30,719 bases of DNA from JAZMZS01 sp045580775. Its GTDB lineage: Bacteria; Bacillota; Clostridia; Oscillospirales; CAG-272. Position 1 is the first letter of the stretch. Every line of letters begins with the position of its first letter. The notes beneath the pieces were generated by a model that worked only from the letters and a program-made list of their open reading frames with translations, searched no databases and was not told the DNA's origin. Made by a program: the position numbers and the translations under genes. Shown piece after piece: positions 7,439 through 14,835 of the stretch. The DNA lies in the NCBI GenBank assembly GCA_045580775.1, contig JAZNOK010000004.1, positions 1 to 30,719 of the forward strand, read 5' to 3'.

Positions 7439-9174
7439 GCCATATACCCCCTTTTCTCAAAATTCTCAAGTCTCTGCTGTGTGTTCCAAAGCTCAGCGTA
7501 TATGCCGTCTTTGTCAAGAAGCTGGGTGTGCGTACCCTGCTCAACGATAGCTCCGCCGTCCATAACATATATAACATCGGATCTTGTCACATTAGCAAGG
7601 CGGTGAGAGATGAGAATGACTGTCTTTTCCTTTGCTATGGCATGTATCTGTGCCATAATGTCCTCCTCGCTCTCAACGTCAATATTTGAGGTAGCCTCGT
7701 CAAATATATACACCGGCGAATCATGTAACAGTGCCCTCGCTAATGCCAGACGCTGGCATTGTCCTCCCGAGATATTGGTTCCCCTCTCGCTCAGAAGAGT
7801 GTCAAGGCCGCGTTCGCTCTTTAGAAACTCTGCGAGCTTCACCTTCTCAAGTACCGCCCAAAGCTCTCGGTCGTCAGCCTCATGATCTCCCATAAGAAGA
7901 TTGTCTCTGACACTTCCTTTGAATATATAGCTCTGATGACCTATATATGTAATCTTTTCCATCAGGCTGGCCTCCGAGATGTCACTCAGCTCAAGCCCGC
8001 CTATCCTCACAGACCCGCCGTATCCCTTGTTGACACCTCTGATAATAGCGGCTATAGTTGACTTTCCGCAGCCTGACTCTCCTACCACAGAGCAAAAGCT
8101 CCCTGACGGAAACGTCAGACTAATACCTTTAAGTATCTGCCGATCCGGGTTATAGGAAAAATCAAGCTCGGATATCTCTATACTTACATCCTCACCGACA
8201 ACCGCAGTCTTTTGCTCCGGTTCGGGAAGATCCAGCAGTCGGAATATCTTGTCGCTTGCCGCCATACCGTTCATTGCAACATGGAAAAACGACCCCAGCA
8301 TTCGCATAGGAATAAAGAAATCAGCAGACAAAAGTATAATAAACAGGCATCCTGCCAAAGTTATCTTGCCTGATGAGTAACTGAGTGCAGACAGTATGAC
8401 ACCTATCCCTGCACCTCCGTATGCAATGAGGTCCATTATGGTAATGGAGTTCAACTGCATGGTAAGCACCTTCATTGTAATACGGCGGAAGTTTTCAGCT
8501 TCTCTGTTCATTTGCTCCTGCTTGAAGTCATCTGCACGGTAGATCTTGAGCGTTGTAAGTCCCTGCAGATTTTCGAGGAAGTTGTCACCGAGAGCGGTAT
8601 ACTGTCCCCAGTATTTAGCTAAGAGTTTTTTCGCCCATCTCTGGACCGCAACTATAGCACACGGTATCAGAGGCACGCACACGAGCAGTACTGCCGCACA
8701 CACCGCATCCACAGAACAAATAACACAAAACAGCGTTATCGGAGCCAGCATAGCATAGAAAAACTGCGGAAGATACGAACCGAAATACGTCTCCAGCTGC
8801 TCGACACCCTCGACAGATACCTGTACCACCTCAGAGGTGTTTGCCTGTTCCTTGTATGAAGCTCCGAGACGCAGGAGTTTTTTGTATATCATCTCACGCA
8901 GGGTGCGTTTGACAGCCTTGCTTGACATATAGCTCATTCTGCTCGATATAACAGAACATGCAAAACGTACACAAACAGCCGCCGCCACAGATACGGCACT
9001 CACCGCAAGATAACGTGCATCGGCTCCTCCTTTGTATAAACGCTCAAGGAGCAACGCTATACATCCCATCATCAGTATGTTCATCAGTAACGATACCCAT
9101 TGAAACACTACGTTCAGGGCAATGTATTTTTTGCTTTCCCTGACTGTTGAGATAAGCCGTTTATTTATCATCAT
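7435..9174 (-). CDS. cydD: CydD-like ABC exporter half-transporter (permease-ATPase fusion)
   Basis: A 579-residue half transporter. The N-terminal membrane domain (about 1-310) contains the EQANTSEVVQVSVEGVEQLE segment typical of CydD-type proteins. The ATPase domain has Walker A GESGCGKST near residue 365, signature ISGGQCQR near 466, and Walker B VYIFDEATSNID near 488-498. The signature is ISGGQ rather than LSGGQ, a mild change. The start at 9174 has GGAGGAT about 9 nt upstream; a second Met follows directly. It is first in a two-gene operon with a consensus promoter at 9266-9294. The CydD label describes subfamily resemblance only, because no quinol oxidase genes are nearby. Confidence 0.8.
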   Translation of the reverse strand: MMINKRLISTVRESKKYIALNVVFQWVSLLMNILMMGCIALLLERLYKGGADARYLAVSAVSVAAAVCVRFACSVISSRMSYMSSKAVKRTLREMIYKKLLRLGASYKEQANTSEVVQVSVEGVEQLETYFGSYLPQFFYAMLAPITLFCVICSVDAVCAAVLLVCVPLIPCAIVAVQRWAKKLLAKYWGQYTALGDNFLENLQGLTTLKIYRADDFKQEQMNREAENFRRITMKVLTMQLNSITIMDLIAYGGAGIGVILSALSYSSGKITLAGCLFIILLSADFFIPMRMLGSFFHVAMNGMAASDKIFRLLDLPEPEQKTAVVGEDVSIEISELDFSYNPDRQILKGISLTFPSGSFCSVVGESGCGKSTIAAIIRGVNKGYGGSVRIGGLELSDISEASLMEKITYIGHQSYIFKGSVRDNLLMGDHEADDRELWAVLEKVKLAEFLKSERGLDTLLSERGTNISGGQCQRLALARALLHDSPVYIFDEATSNIDVESEEDIMAQIHAIAKEKTVILISHRLANVTRSDVIYVMDGGAIVEQGTHTQLLDKDGIYAELWNTQQRLENFEKRGYMA

Positions 9175-9265
9175 ACAGAACTATCCTCCATGCTTTGTCA
9201 GACTCTGCTAATCGGATCGCACATAATAATATACATACTCCGGTTAGCCTTCGCTAATTCGAGCC

Positions 9266-9294
9266 ATTTTACCACAACATGCCGAATTTGTCAA
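9266..9294 (-). promoter_or_regulatory. Promoter of the CydDC-like operon
   Basis: Minus-strand TTGACA (9289-9294), 17-nt spacer and TAAAAT (9266-9271). The leader is about 85 nt and holds a small TTAGC-CTTC-GCTAA hairpin at 9243-9256. Confidence 0.82.
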
Positions 9295-9370
9295 TAGTTT
9301 TTCCTGCTCAAAGCGGGCATTGCCCTCACCCATGCTCACCTATATCCATCCTCGGTCACAAACAGCAGCG

Positions 9371-9408
9371 AAAAAAAGGGGAGAGTGTGCAGTATACACA
9401 ACTCTCCC
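9371..9408 (-). terminator. Terminator of the flavodoxin-alarmone synthetase operon
   Basis: On the minus strand GGGAGAG-T-TGTG (9397-9408) pairs with CACA-CTCTCCC (9378-9389), leaving one bulged T, and is followed by a run of T residues (A-run 9371-9377 on the plus strand). It begins 14 nt after the synthetase stop codon. Confidence 0.88.
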
Positions 9409-9422
9409 GCCATCATACTCCG

Positions 9423-10112
9423 TCAGTCGCCTATCTGCTCACGGAGCTTGTCCATTCTCATATCAAGATCTGCACTCATAGAAGCACAGTTATACAGCTG
9501 ATCCGCCATTTCGGGTGTAAAATCCCTGTCCTTTTTATACCTGAGCTGGTGCTCCAGGCTTGCCCAAAAGTCCATTGCGATCGTTCGCAGCTGAATCTCA
9601 ACGTGCATTACGTGCTTTTCACTCGCAAGAAATATCGGTATTCCTACTATCAAATGCAAAGAGCGGTAGCCGTTTTCCTTCGGATGCTTTATGTAGTCTT
9701 TTTTTGTAATCAAAGTAACATCGTCCTGCCCGAGAAATGCATCTGCGAGCATATACACATCATCCAAAAAGGAACAGCACACCCGAACCCCTGCCACATC
9801 ATGCACGGTGTCTCTGATCGCACGTAGGGTATAGGGGCATCCGTACTTTTCAAGCTTACGCTTAATTCCAAGAGGGGATTTCAGACGGCATTTTACACTG
9901 CTGATGGGATTTCGGTCGTGACGCAGAGAAAACTCCTCACTGAGCACATTAAACTTTGTCTCTACCTCCATCATTGCACATCTGTAATAGGTCATGAGCT
10001 TTGTAAATTCCTGAGTACGCTCACGCATCTGCTCCAGCATCTCCTCGGAAAACAGCTCATGTATATCTCCAAGTCCCCTGTCATTTTGCTGCTTATCTAT
10101 CTGTTGCATCAT
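9423..10112 (-). CDS. relQ: Small alarmone synthetase, RelQ/YjbM type GTP pyrophosphokinase
   Basis: A 229-residue synthetase-only RelA/SpoT-domain protein that would make ppGpp/pppGpp from GDP/GTP and ATP in the stringent response. Motifs in order are CRLKSPLGIKRKL (about 75-87, ATP side), RDTVHDVAGVRV (100-111), the G-loop YIKHPKENGYRSLHL (140-154, with the GTP-stacking Tyr), and HVEIQLRTIAMDFWASLEHQL (170-190, catalytic Glu172). There is no HD hydrolase, TGS or ACT domain, which fits the small alarmone synthetase class. The start at 10112 (Met-Met) lies inside the end of the flavodoxin-like gene, a 20-nt overlap, with only a weak GGTGA ribosome site. Translation is therefore probably coupled to the gene upstream. 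A terminator follows. Confidence 0.9.
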   Translation of the reverse strand: MMQQIDKQQNDRGLGDIHELFSEEMLEQMRERTQEFTKLMTYYRCAMMEVETKFNVLSEEFSLRHDRNPISSVKCRLKSPLGIKRKLEKYGCPYTLRAIRDTVHDVAGVRVCCSFLDDVYMLADAFLGQDDVTLITKKDYIKHPKENGYRSLHLIVGIPIFLASEKHVMHVEIQLRTIAMDFWASLEHQLRYKKDRDFTPEMADQLYNCASMSADLDMRMDKLREQIGD

Positions 10113-10620
10113 TCTCACCGTTATCCATACTTTCCCACCACGACAGTACCTGTCCGATATTCTTCTCACTCACATAATTGCCGCCCGAAACAAGAAGCGA
10201 CAGCATCCGCTGTTCATCATCGGTTTTGTTCTTTTTGTGTTTCATCACCCAAATCAGCACGTCTATCATCGACTTGTAGATTCCTGTCAGCTTGTCATAT
10301 TCCATTCCGCCCTGAAGGGTAAATACCGGTATTTGGGCGGGTATACGGTTTGCCTTTCTCACGCTTTCATCCTGAGCACCCGTATCACCGAGCCCGACTC
10401 CGCACACACAAGCAATGTCACAGAGCTTTTTCGCTTTCTTATACGAGACTATCATACCTGCCATGAGCCATCCGAGATATATCACGCTTTCTCCCTTGGA
10501 TATTTTTTCCTTTGCGTCCTCTATGCTGTACACAGGCAGTCCGGTCCTTTGGGCAAGCATCCTTGCGTAGCTCTCGGTAATACCGGTGTTTGAGGTATAT
10601 ACTATTGCGTTTGCCTTCAT
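10093..10620 (-). CDS. Flavodoxin-like domain protein
   Basis: A 175-residue protein with a flavodoxin-type N terminus: a beta strand (NAIVYTS) runs into the phosphate-binding loop TSNTGITESYA that holds FMN phosphate in flavodoxins. Later strand-turn segments (SVIYLGWLMAGMI, ACVCGVGLGD) fit the fold. The C-terminal third (MKHKKNKTDDEQRML onward) is charged and helical. It may be a Flavodoxin_5/HemG-like electron carrier or an oxidoreductase subunit; the partner is unknown. The start at 10620 is preferred because GGAGG is 8 nt upstream; Met at 10623 is the alternative, and the ATG at 10635-10637 precedes its own ribosome site. It is co-transcribed with the alarmone synthetase from the promoter at 10650-10678. 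Confidence 0.72.
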   Translation of the reverse strand: MKANAIVYTSNTGITESYARMLAQRTGLPVYSIEDAKEKISKGESVIYLGWLMAGMIVSYKKAKKLCDIACVCGVGLGDTGAQDESVRKANRIPAQIPVFTLQGGMEYDKLTGIYKSMIDVLIWVMKHKKNKTDDEQRMLSLLVSGGNYVSEKNIGQVLSWWESMDNGENDATDR

Positions 10621-10649
10621 CATCTTATCCTCCGTCATATATTATGCTT

Positions 10650-10678
10650 ATTTTAGCACTTTCATCTAATGCAATCAA
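10650..10678 (-). promoter_or_regulatory. Promoter of the flavodoxin-relQ operon
   Basis: Minus-strand TTGATT (10673-10678), 17-nt spacer and TAAAAT (10650-10655). A plus-strand TATAAT (10681-10686) sits directly beside its -35 box and may be the -10 of the divergent gene at 10738, although no good -35 accompanies it. Confidence 0.7.
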
Positions 10679-10737
10679 GGTATAATATTCTGTTTTTTTG
10701 TAAACACTAAGTAAAAAGTACAAGGAGATGATAACAA

Positions 10738-11172
10738 ATGATAGAACAGGACACAGTAAAACTGCTGCGTGAATGTGACTCAGGAGTAAAAATGGGCGTA
10801 TCGTCTATCGACGACGTTATTGACCATGTAAAGGATCAAAGAATGAAAAAACTTCTCTCTGACTGCAAGGAGGAACACGAAAAGCTCAGAGGCGAGATCG
10901 AGGGACTGCTCAGCGACTACCATGACGAGGGCAAAGACCCGAATGTTATTGCCAAAGGCATGAGTGCTATGAAAACAAACATGAAGCTCGGAATGGACTA
11001 CTCAGACTCTACTATTGCAGACCTCATGACAGACGGATGTAACATGGGAGTGAAAACACTCAACCGTTATCTCAATCAGTACAAGGCGGCTGACGAGGTA
11101 TCAAAGGATATCACAAAACGTCTGATCAATCTTGAGCAAAAGCTCACCGAGGATATCAGACAATACCTGTAA
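10738..11172 (+). CDS. Hypothetical helical-bundle protein (ferritin-like/DUF2383-like)
   Basis: A 144-residue, charged, almost wholly helical soluble protein without signal peptide or cysteine motif; its cysteines (residues 13, 43 and 102) are scattered. The pattern of four amphipathic helices, with an early acidic-His segment (CKEEHEKLRGEIE, about residues 43-55) and a C-terminal helix ending EDIRQYL, recalls the four-helix ferritin-like DUF2383 group. The family match is by eye and not firm, and I do not assign a function. AAGGAG lies 10 nt before the ATG. It stands alone, divergent from the flavodoxin-relQ operon, with a strong hairpin about 125 nt after its stop. Confidence 0.7.
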   Translation: MIEQDTVKLLRECDSGVKMGVSSIDDVIDHVKDQRMKKLLSDCKEEHEKLRGEIEGLLSDYHDEGKDPNVIAKGMSAMKTNMKLGMDYSDSTIADLMTDGCNMGVKTLNRYLNQYKAADEVSKDITKRLINLEQKLTEDIRQYL

Positions 11173-11297
11173 AAGCAGACAGTATACCATCGAAGATATT
11201 CCGCATACCGTAACCGTTTTTCTAAATGATACAGCGAAGGGATAATCATCCCGATGCACTGTATGCAATGATCAGACGAAAAGTATAATATAAAGCA

Positions 11298-11339
11298 GCT
11301 CGCTGAGGACGTTTGTGTCACCGGACCTCCTCAGCGAGC
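11298..11339. terminator. Hairpin between convergent genes, probable bidirectional terminator
   Basis: A perfect 12-bp inverted repeat, GCTCGCTGAGGA (11298-11309) with TCCTCAGCGAGC (11328-11339), surrounds an 18-nt loop. The flanking T content is only moderate in both directions. It separates the helical-bundle gene (plus) from marR (minus). The remaining noncoding DNA at 11173-11297 and 11340-11446 shows nothing else recognisable apart from a small GGGAT-AATC-ATCCC hairpin near 11240. Confidence 0.65.
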
Positions 11340-11446
11340 ATTCTCTATTCTGTTTTGTCACTAAACTCCAACATTGATCTTCTTGCAAAGAGCAAATAAC
11401 TCCGCGAATTTCTGATCAGCTTTTTTATTTCTTCTCTCTTTGTGAG

Positions 11447-11908
11447 TTATTGTTCTCTGTCTCCGAGACCCTGCTCACACACGGTTCTGAGATTTTCCAC
11501 TATCAGATCCAGTGCCTCATACAACACCTCTCTGCGTTCTTCTCCCAGTCCCTTGCCTCCCGACTCTACGGCAAGCATGGCTCTCTGCTCTATGTGCTCT
11601 GCCGCCGCTCTGCCCGCATCGGTCAATGTCAGCTGTGCTCTGTATGTTTTCGTTCCGTTTCCCAGTCGGTATACTATTCCCTTTGCTTCCATCTCGGATA
11701 CAGCACGCGAAACATCCGACTTGTCTCTGACGCATACCTCGCCGAGCTTCGCCGATGTTATTCCCTCCGGATAACGCAGCATTGCTGTGAGGTATATTGC
11801 ATACGGCCCCTTCAGACCGTATTTTGCCATTTCATCAGAGGCTATCTTATGCCAGCACTTGTTTATCTCCGAAATAGCGTGAGAAAATCTCTCAAATCTG
11901 CTTACCAT
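11447..11908 (-). CDS. MarR family transcriptional regulator
   Basis: A 153-residue winged-helix regulator of the MarR family. The central region (GITSAKLGEVCVRDKSDVSRAVSEMEAKGIV) is the helix-turn-helix, followed by the wing (YRLGNGTKTYRAQLTLTDAGR), with N- and C-terminal helices for dimerisation. The start at 11908 has AAGGAGC 6 nt upstream; the reading from 11956 would begin within the promoter. The promoter at 11948-11976 is embedded in a perfect palindrome, so autorepression is likely. There is no adjacent efflux or detoxification gene on its transcript, so its other targets, if any, are elsewhere. The signal could be a phenolic, oxidant or antimicrobial compound, which the sequence does not show. 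Confidence 0.9.
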   Translation of the reverse strand: MVSRFERFSHAISEINKCWHKIASDEMAKYGLKGPYAIYLTAMLRYPEGITSAKLGEVCVRDKSDVSRAVSEMEAKGIVYRLGNGTKTYRAQLTLTDAGRAAAEHIEQRAMLAVESGGKGLGEERREVLYEALDLIVENLRTVCEQGLGDREQ

Positions 11909-11947
11909 CAAATTGCTCCTTGGTCTTTGTTCTGTTTTATGATATAT

Positions 11948-11976
11948 ATTATACAACGGAGATGTTGATTTGTCAA
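11948..11976 (-). promoter_or_regulatory. marR promoter
   Basis: Minus-strand TTGACA (11971-11976), 17-nt spacer and TATAAT (11948-11953), a perfect consensus. The whole spacer and both hexamers overlap the palindrome at 11951-11990, so a bound repressor would exclude RNA polymerase. Confidence 0.9.
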
Positions 11977-11990
11977 CATCTCCGTTGTAT
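11951..11990. promoter_or_regulatory. Perfect palindrome, predicted MarR operator
   Basis: Two 18-bp arms (11951-11968 and 11973-11990) are perfect reverse complements around a 4-nt centre (TTTG). Each arm also contains CAAC-N6-GTTG (11954-11967 and 11974-11987); the two copies are 20 bp apart, about two helical turns. It overlaps the marR promoter. The absence of a T-run argues against a terminator. Confidence 0.8.
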
Positions 11991-12015
11991 GTTTATTATA
12001 TGATTTTTTTAATCT

Positions 12016-13371
12016 TTAATCAGGGACATTCTCGACGACACGGCACCGTTCTATTCCGTAATACTCAAACGCTCTCACCGCATTCTCGTCGATCATCTCA
12101 CCGCACACAAGCACGGGAATAGCCGGTGGACAGCTCACACTCGGCTGTGCAAGAACTCTGCCGACGGCATCACACACGGCTACTTCTCGCCAGGCAGAGA
12201 ACATCGCAGTTCTGGGGGACATTACCCTCCTGCCGCGAGGCATAGGTGGAGGTGATTGGGTGAGCTTTTGTTTTCTCGGAAGAGAGCAAAGTACACTGCC
12301 TATGCGATCAAGCTCATCCGAAGTATTATCAACCGAGATCATAAGCACGGTATAGTCCGGATCTGCAAACTCACACTCCACGCCTCCGTCTCGCAGAAAT
12401 TGCGACAGCTGATAGCCTGTGTATCCATACGAGCTCGCTTTGATAGTAAGTTTCAGCATTTCATCACCCACAAGCTCATAGCCGCAACGGCAAAGTCTCC
12501 GTCTGAGAAGCTCTGTTCTTGTCATGCATTCAGCCAAACGCTGTGGGTAACCGTCTGCTATATATGCGTTTGCCATGTCAAGCGACTGTAGTATCAGATA
12601 GGAAGGACTCGTAGATGAAAACAACTCCATTGCAGAGTCGGCGGATCTTTTTACAATTTCGGGAGCATCGCGGGAAATATGAAGATACCCTCCGCCTGTC
12701 AGAACCGGCAAAGTCTTGTGTGCAGAGTCACAGCATATATCCGCACCGAGCGATATCGGGTGACGCTTCATCGGTAAAAAATTCAGATAAGCACCGTGTG
12801 CGTTATCAACAAGGAGCAACACTCCTCTGTCTCTGCATACCCTTGCTATACCCTCAACATCCGCAATATTGCCAAGATAATCGGGACTGGTAATATACAC
12901 AGCACACGGAGCAGTATCGAGGCTGTCTATGTGCCTTGCCACAGAGTCAGCAGTAATACTGCAGCTGACAATGCCCGAGCCGCCGTCCTCTCCGTACATC
13001 CACTCTACATCCATCCCAAGCACAGCCGTACCGCACAAAAATGCCTTGTGTGCGTTTCTCTGTGCCAAAACCAATGTGCTCTTTCCCATGCTCTGAGCAT
13101 ATACAAGGCAAAGATACAGCATTGCTCGTATAGAAAGAGACGATCCCTCGCAGGAATAGAGCGTGCGTGCGGTGCTAAACAGCCTCGATGCATTGTTCTC
13201 GCTTTCTCTGATAATACCCTCTGAGTGATACAGAACATCCGCACCGTGTATCTCCGTAATATCATAGCACTCACATCCGAGATGCCCTTTTCCCTTGTGT
13301 CCGGGCATGTGTGCTCTGACGGTATCTCCTCTTACATATTTTTGTACAAAATCACAGATGGGTGTTTTCAT
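12016..13371 (-). CDS. Orn/Lys/Arg decarboxylase family PLP-dependent enzyme
   Basis: A 451-residue fold-type I PLP enzyme of the Orn/Lys/Arg decarboxylase group (YaaO/SpeA-like). Visible markers are HMPGHKG (21-27) near the N terminus, the PLP-contacting VDNAHGAY (Asp189, His192), and the Schiff-base lysine in SAHKTLPVLTGGG (Lys219). The C-terminal domain shows MSPRTAMF followed by CPPAIPVLVCGEMI, also typical. It would decarboxylate a basic amino acid to a polyamine precursor, but the substrate cannot be read off. The segment before the aldimine site, normally NGST-like, is CEGSSLS here, and the length is somewhat below the roughly 480 residues common in the family. It begins 21 nt after scfB on the same transcript. 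Confidence 0.85.
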   Translation of the reverse strand: MKTPICDFVQKYVRGDTVRAHMPGHKGKGHLGCECYDITEIHGADVLYHSEGIIRESENNASRLFSTARTLYSCEGSSLSIRAMLYLCLVYAQSMGKSTLVLAQRNAHKAFLCGTAVLGMDVEWMYGEDGGSGIVSCSITADSVARHIDSLDTAPCAVYITSPDYLGNIADVEGIARVCRDRGVLLLVDNAHGAYLNFLPMKRHPISLGADICCDSAHKTLPVLTGGGYLHISRDAPEIVKRSADSAMELFSSTSPSYLILQSLDMANAYIADGYPQRLAECMTRTELLRRRLCRCGYELVGDEMLKLTIKASSYGYTGYQLSQFLRDGGVECEFADPDYTVLMISVDNTSDELDRIGSVLCSLPRKQKLTQSPPPMPRGRRVMSPRTAMFSAWREVAVCDAVGRVLAQPSVSCPPAIPVLVCGEMIDENAVRAFEYYGIERCRVVENVPD

Positions 13372-13392
13372 ACTTCCCCCGTAACCGCTGTA

Positions 13393-14766
13393 TTATTGTT
13401 CGAGTGTTTTTGCAGCTTCCAGCATTATTGCACATTCCATGCGTGCCCGAAACAGCTCACAGCCCTCCTTGTATACTCCTCTGACAGAGCCTGTCGCATG
13501 GTAGGCATTCGCCGCACATCCGCCTGAGCAATAGAGCTTCGCCCAGCAGTCGGCACACTCCGGCCGAGTATAAACATTGCAAGCCATAAAGTCATCCTGT
13601 ACCGAACGGTTCGTAACTCCGTCCCAAATGTTTCCGAGCTTGTACTTTTCATCTCCGACGAACTGATGGCACGGATAGAGATCTCCCCACGGAGTAACAG
13701 CCATATACTCTGTACCTGAGCCGCATCCCGAGACTCTCTTGTATATACACGGACCTCCCTTGAGATCTATCATGTAGTGATAAAATGTAAACGGCCTGCC
13801 CTCGCGTCTTCTCTGACGCATAAGCTCGGCGAGCTGCTTGTACTGTTCTATAACAATGGCTCTGTCCTCTGCCGTAAGTGCCGACGGATCATCCGGAGAG
13901 CATACCACAGGCTCCATGCTAAGCTCGGTAAATCCAAGATCAAGCATAGTCTTGATATCCTCTAAAAAGTCGGGATTTGCATGAGTAAAGGTGCCACGCA
14001 TGTAATAGTTTTTTGCTCCGCGTGCCTCTACAAACCGCTGGAACTTTGGAACTATCTTCTCCCAGCTGCCCTGCCCCGCGTAGTCAACACGGAAACGGTC
14101 ATGGACCTCACGTCTTCCGTCAAGAGAAAGAACAACATTGCTCATCTCACGGTTGGAAAACTCGATCACATCATCATCTACAAGCATGCCGTTGGTAGTA
14201 AGTGTAAAGCGGAAATTCTTTGCGGTTTCTTTTTCTCTTTGGCGTGCGTAAAGCACAAGCTCCTTTATCATATCCCAGTTCATCAGCGGCTCCCCGCCAA
14301 AGAAGTCTACCTCCAAATTCCGCCTGCCCTCTGAGTTTTCTATAAGAAAGTCTAACGCACGCTTCCCGACATCAAGCGACATGATAGCTCTCTCACCGCT
14401 GTATTTTCCCTGAGAAGCAAAGCAGTATGAGCAGTTAAGATTGCATGTGTGTGCCACGTGAAGGCACAGAGCTTTGACAACACCGGAGGTCTTTTGCTTT
14501 AATGTATCCGCCATAGGAGCGAATGTGTCGGGTGCAAATAGCTTCCCCTGGGCTTTCAGCTCTTCTATATCTGAGAAAAGGTCATCAATATCCTCCGAGG
14601 TAATTTCATCTGCATATTTCTTGAGCATTTGTGCCTTTATTTCTTCTTTCGATCTTTGCTCGTACATTTCTATCACGTCATACGCAACATCATCTACTAC
14701 ATGCACCGATCCCGAGAATACATCGAGAACTATATTGAGTCCTCCGAGCTTATATGTATGTATCAT
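13393..14766 (-). CDS. scfB: Radical SAM SCIFF peptide maturase (ScfB/SPASM family)
   Basis: A 457-residue radical SAM/SPASM enzyme that installs thioether crosslinks in the SCIFF peptide. The N-terminal 80 or so residues resemble a peptide-recognition (RRE) domain. The radical SAM cluster motif CxxxCxxC is Cys108, Cys112 and Cys115 (HTCNLNCSYCF). The C-terminal auxiliary iron-sulfur region is rich in cysteines (SGCGSGTEYM, YPCHQF, CNVYTRPECADCWAKLYCSGGC). Both the architecture and the position directly downstream of the SCIFF peptide gene match the known ScfA-ScfB pair. The start at 14766 has GGAGA 7-8 nt upstream. A terminator-like hairpin lies between peptide and maturase genes. Confidence 0.93.
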   Translation of the reverse strand: MIHTYKLGGLNIVLDVFSGSVHVVDDVAYDVIEMYEQRSKEEIKAQMLKKYADEITSEDIDDLFSDIEELKAQGKLFAPDTFAPMADTLKQKTSGVVKALCLHVAHTCNLNCSYCFASQGKYSGERAIMSLDVGKRALDFLIENSEGRRNLEVDFFGGEPLMNWDMIKELVLYARQREKETAKNFRFTLTTNGMLVDDDVIEFSNREMSNVVLSLDGRREVHDRFRVDYAGQGSWEKIVPKFQRFVEARGAKNYYMRGTFTHANPDFLEDIKTMLDLGFTELSMEPVVCSPDDPSALTAEDRAIVIEQYKQLAELMRQRRREGRPFTFYHYMIDLKGGPCIYKRVSGCGSGTEYMAVTPWGDLYPCHQFVGDEKYKLGNIWDGVTNRSVQDDFMACNVYTRPECADCWAKLYCSGGCAANAYHATGSVRGVYKEGCELFRARMECAIMLEAAKTLEQ

Positions 14767-14786
14767 CCTATGTCTCCATATCCCGC

Positions 14787-14813
14787 AAAAAATGCCGCCG
14801 AGTTCGGCGGCAT
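14787..14813 (-). terminator. Attenuator/terminator between the SCIFF peptide gene and scfB
   Basis: On the minus strand an 8-bp GC-rich stem (14793-14800 with 14805-14812) and a 4-nt loop are followed by six T residues (A-run 14787-14792). It lies 23 nt after the SCIFF stop codon and about 10 nt before the scfB ribosome site. It would let the peptide be made in excess over the maturase. Confidence 0.83.
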
Positions 14814-14835
14814 ATATGCGAAAACAATATAATTA

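Noticed and set aside
11298..11339. Possible small RNA driven by a TATAAT at 11284-11289
   Set aside because: No acceptable -35 element at the right distance; a convergent-gene terminator explains the hairpin more simply.
11951..11990. Palindrome considered as a terminator for the decarboxylase gene
   Set aside because: No T-run follows on the minus strand and it coincides exactly with the marR promoter, so an operator is the better reading.
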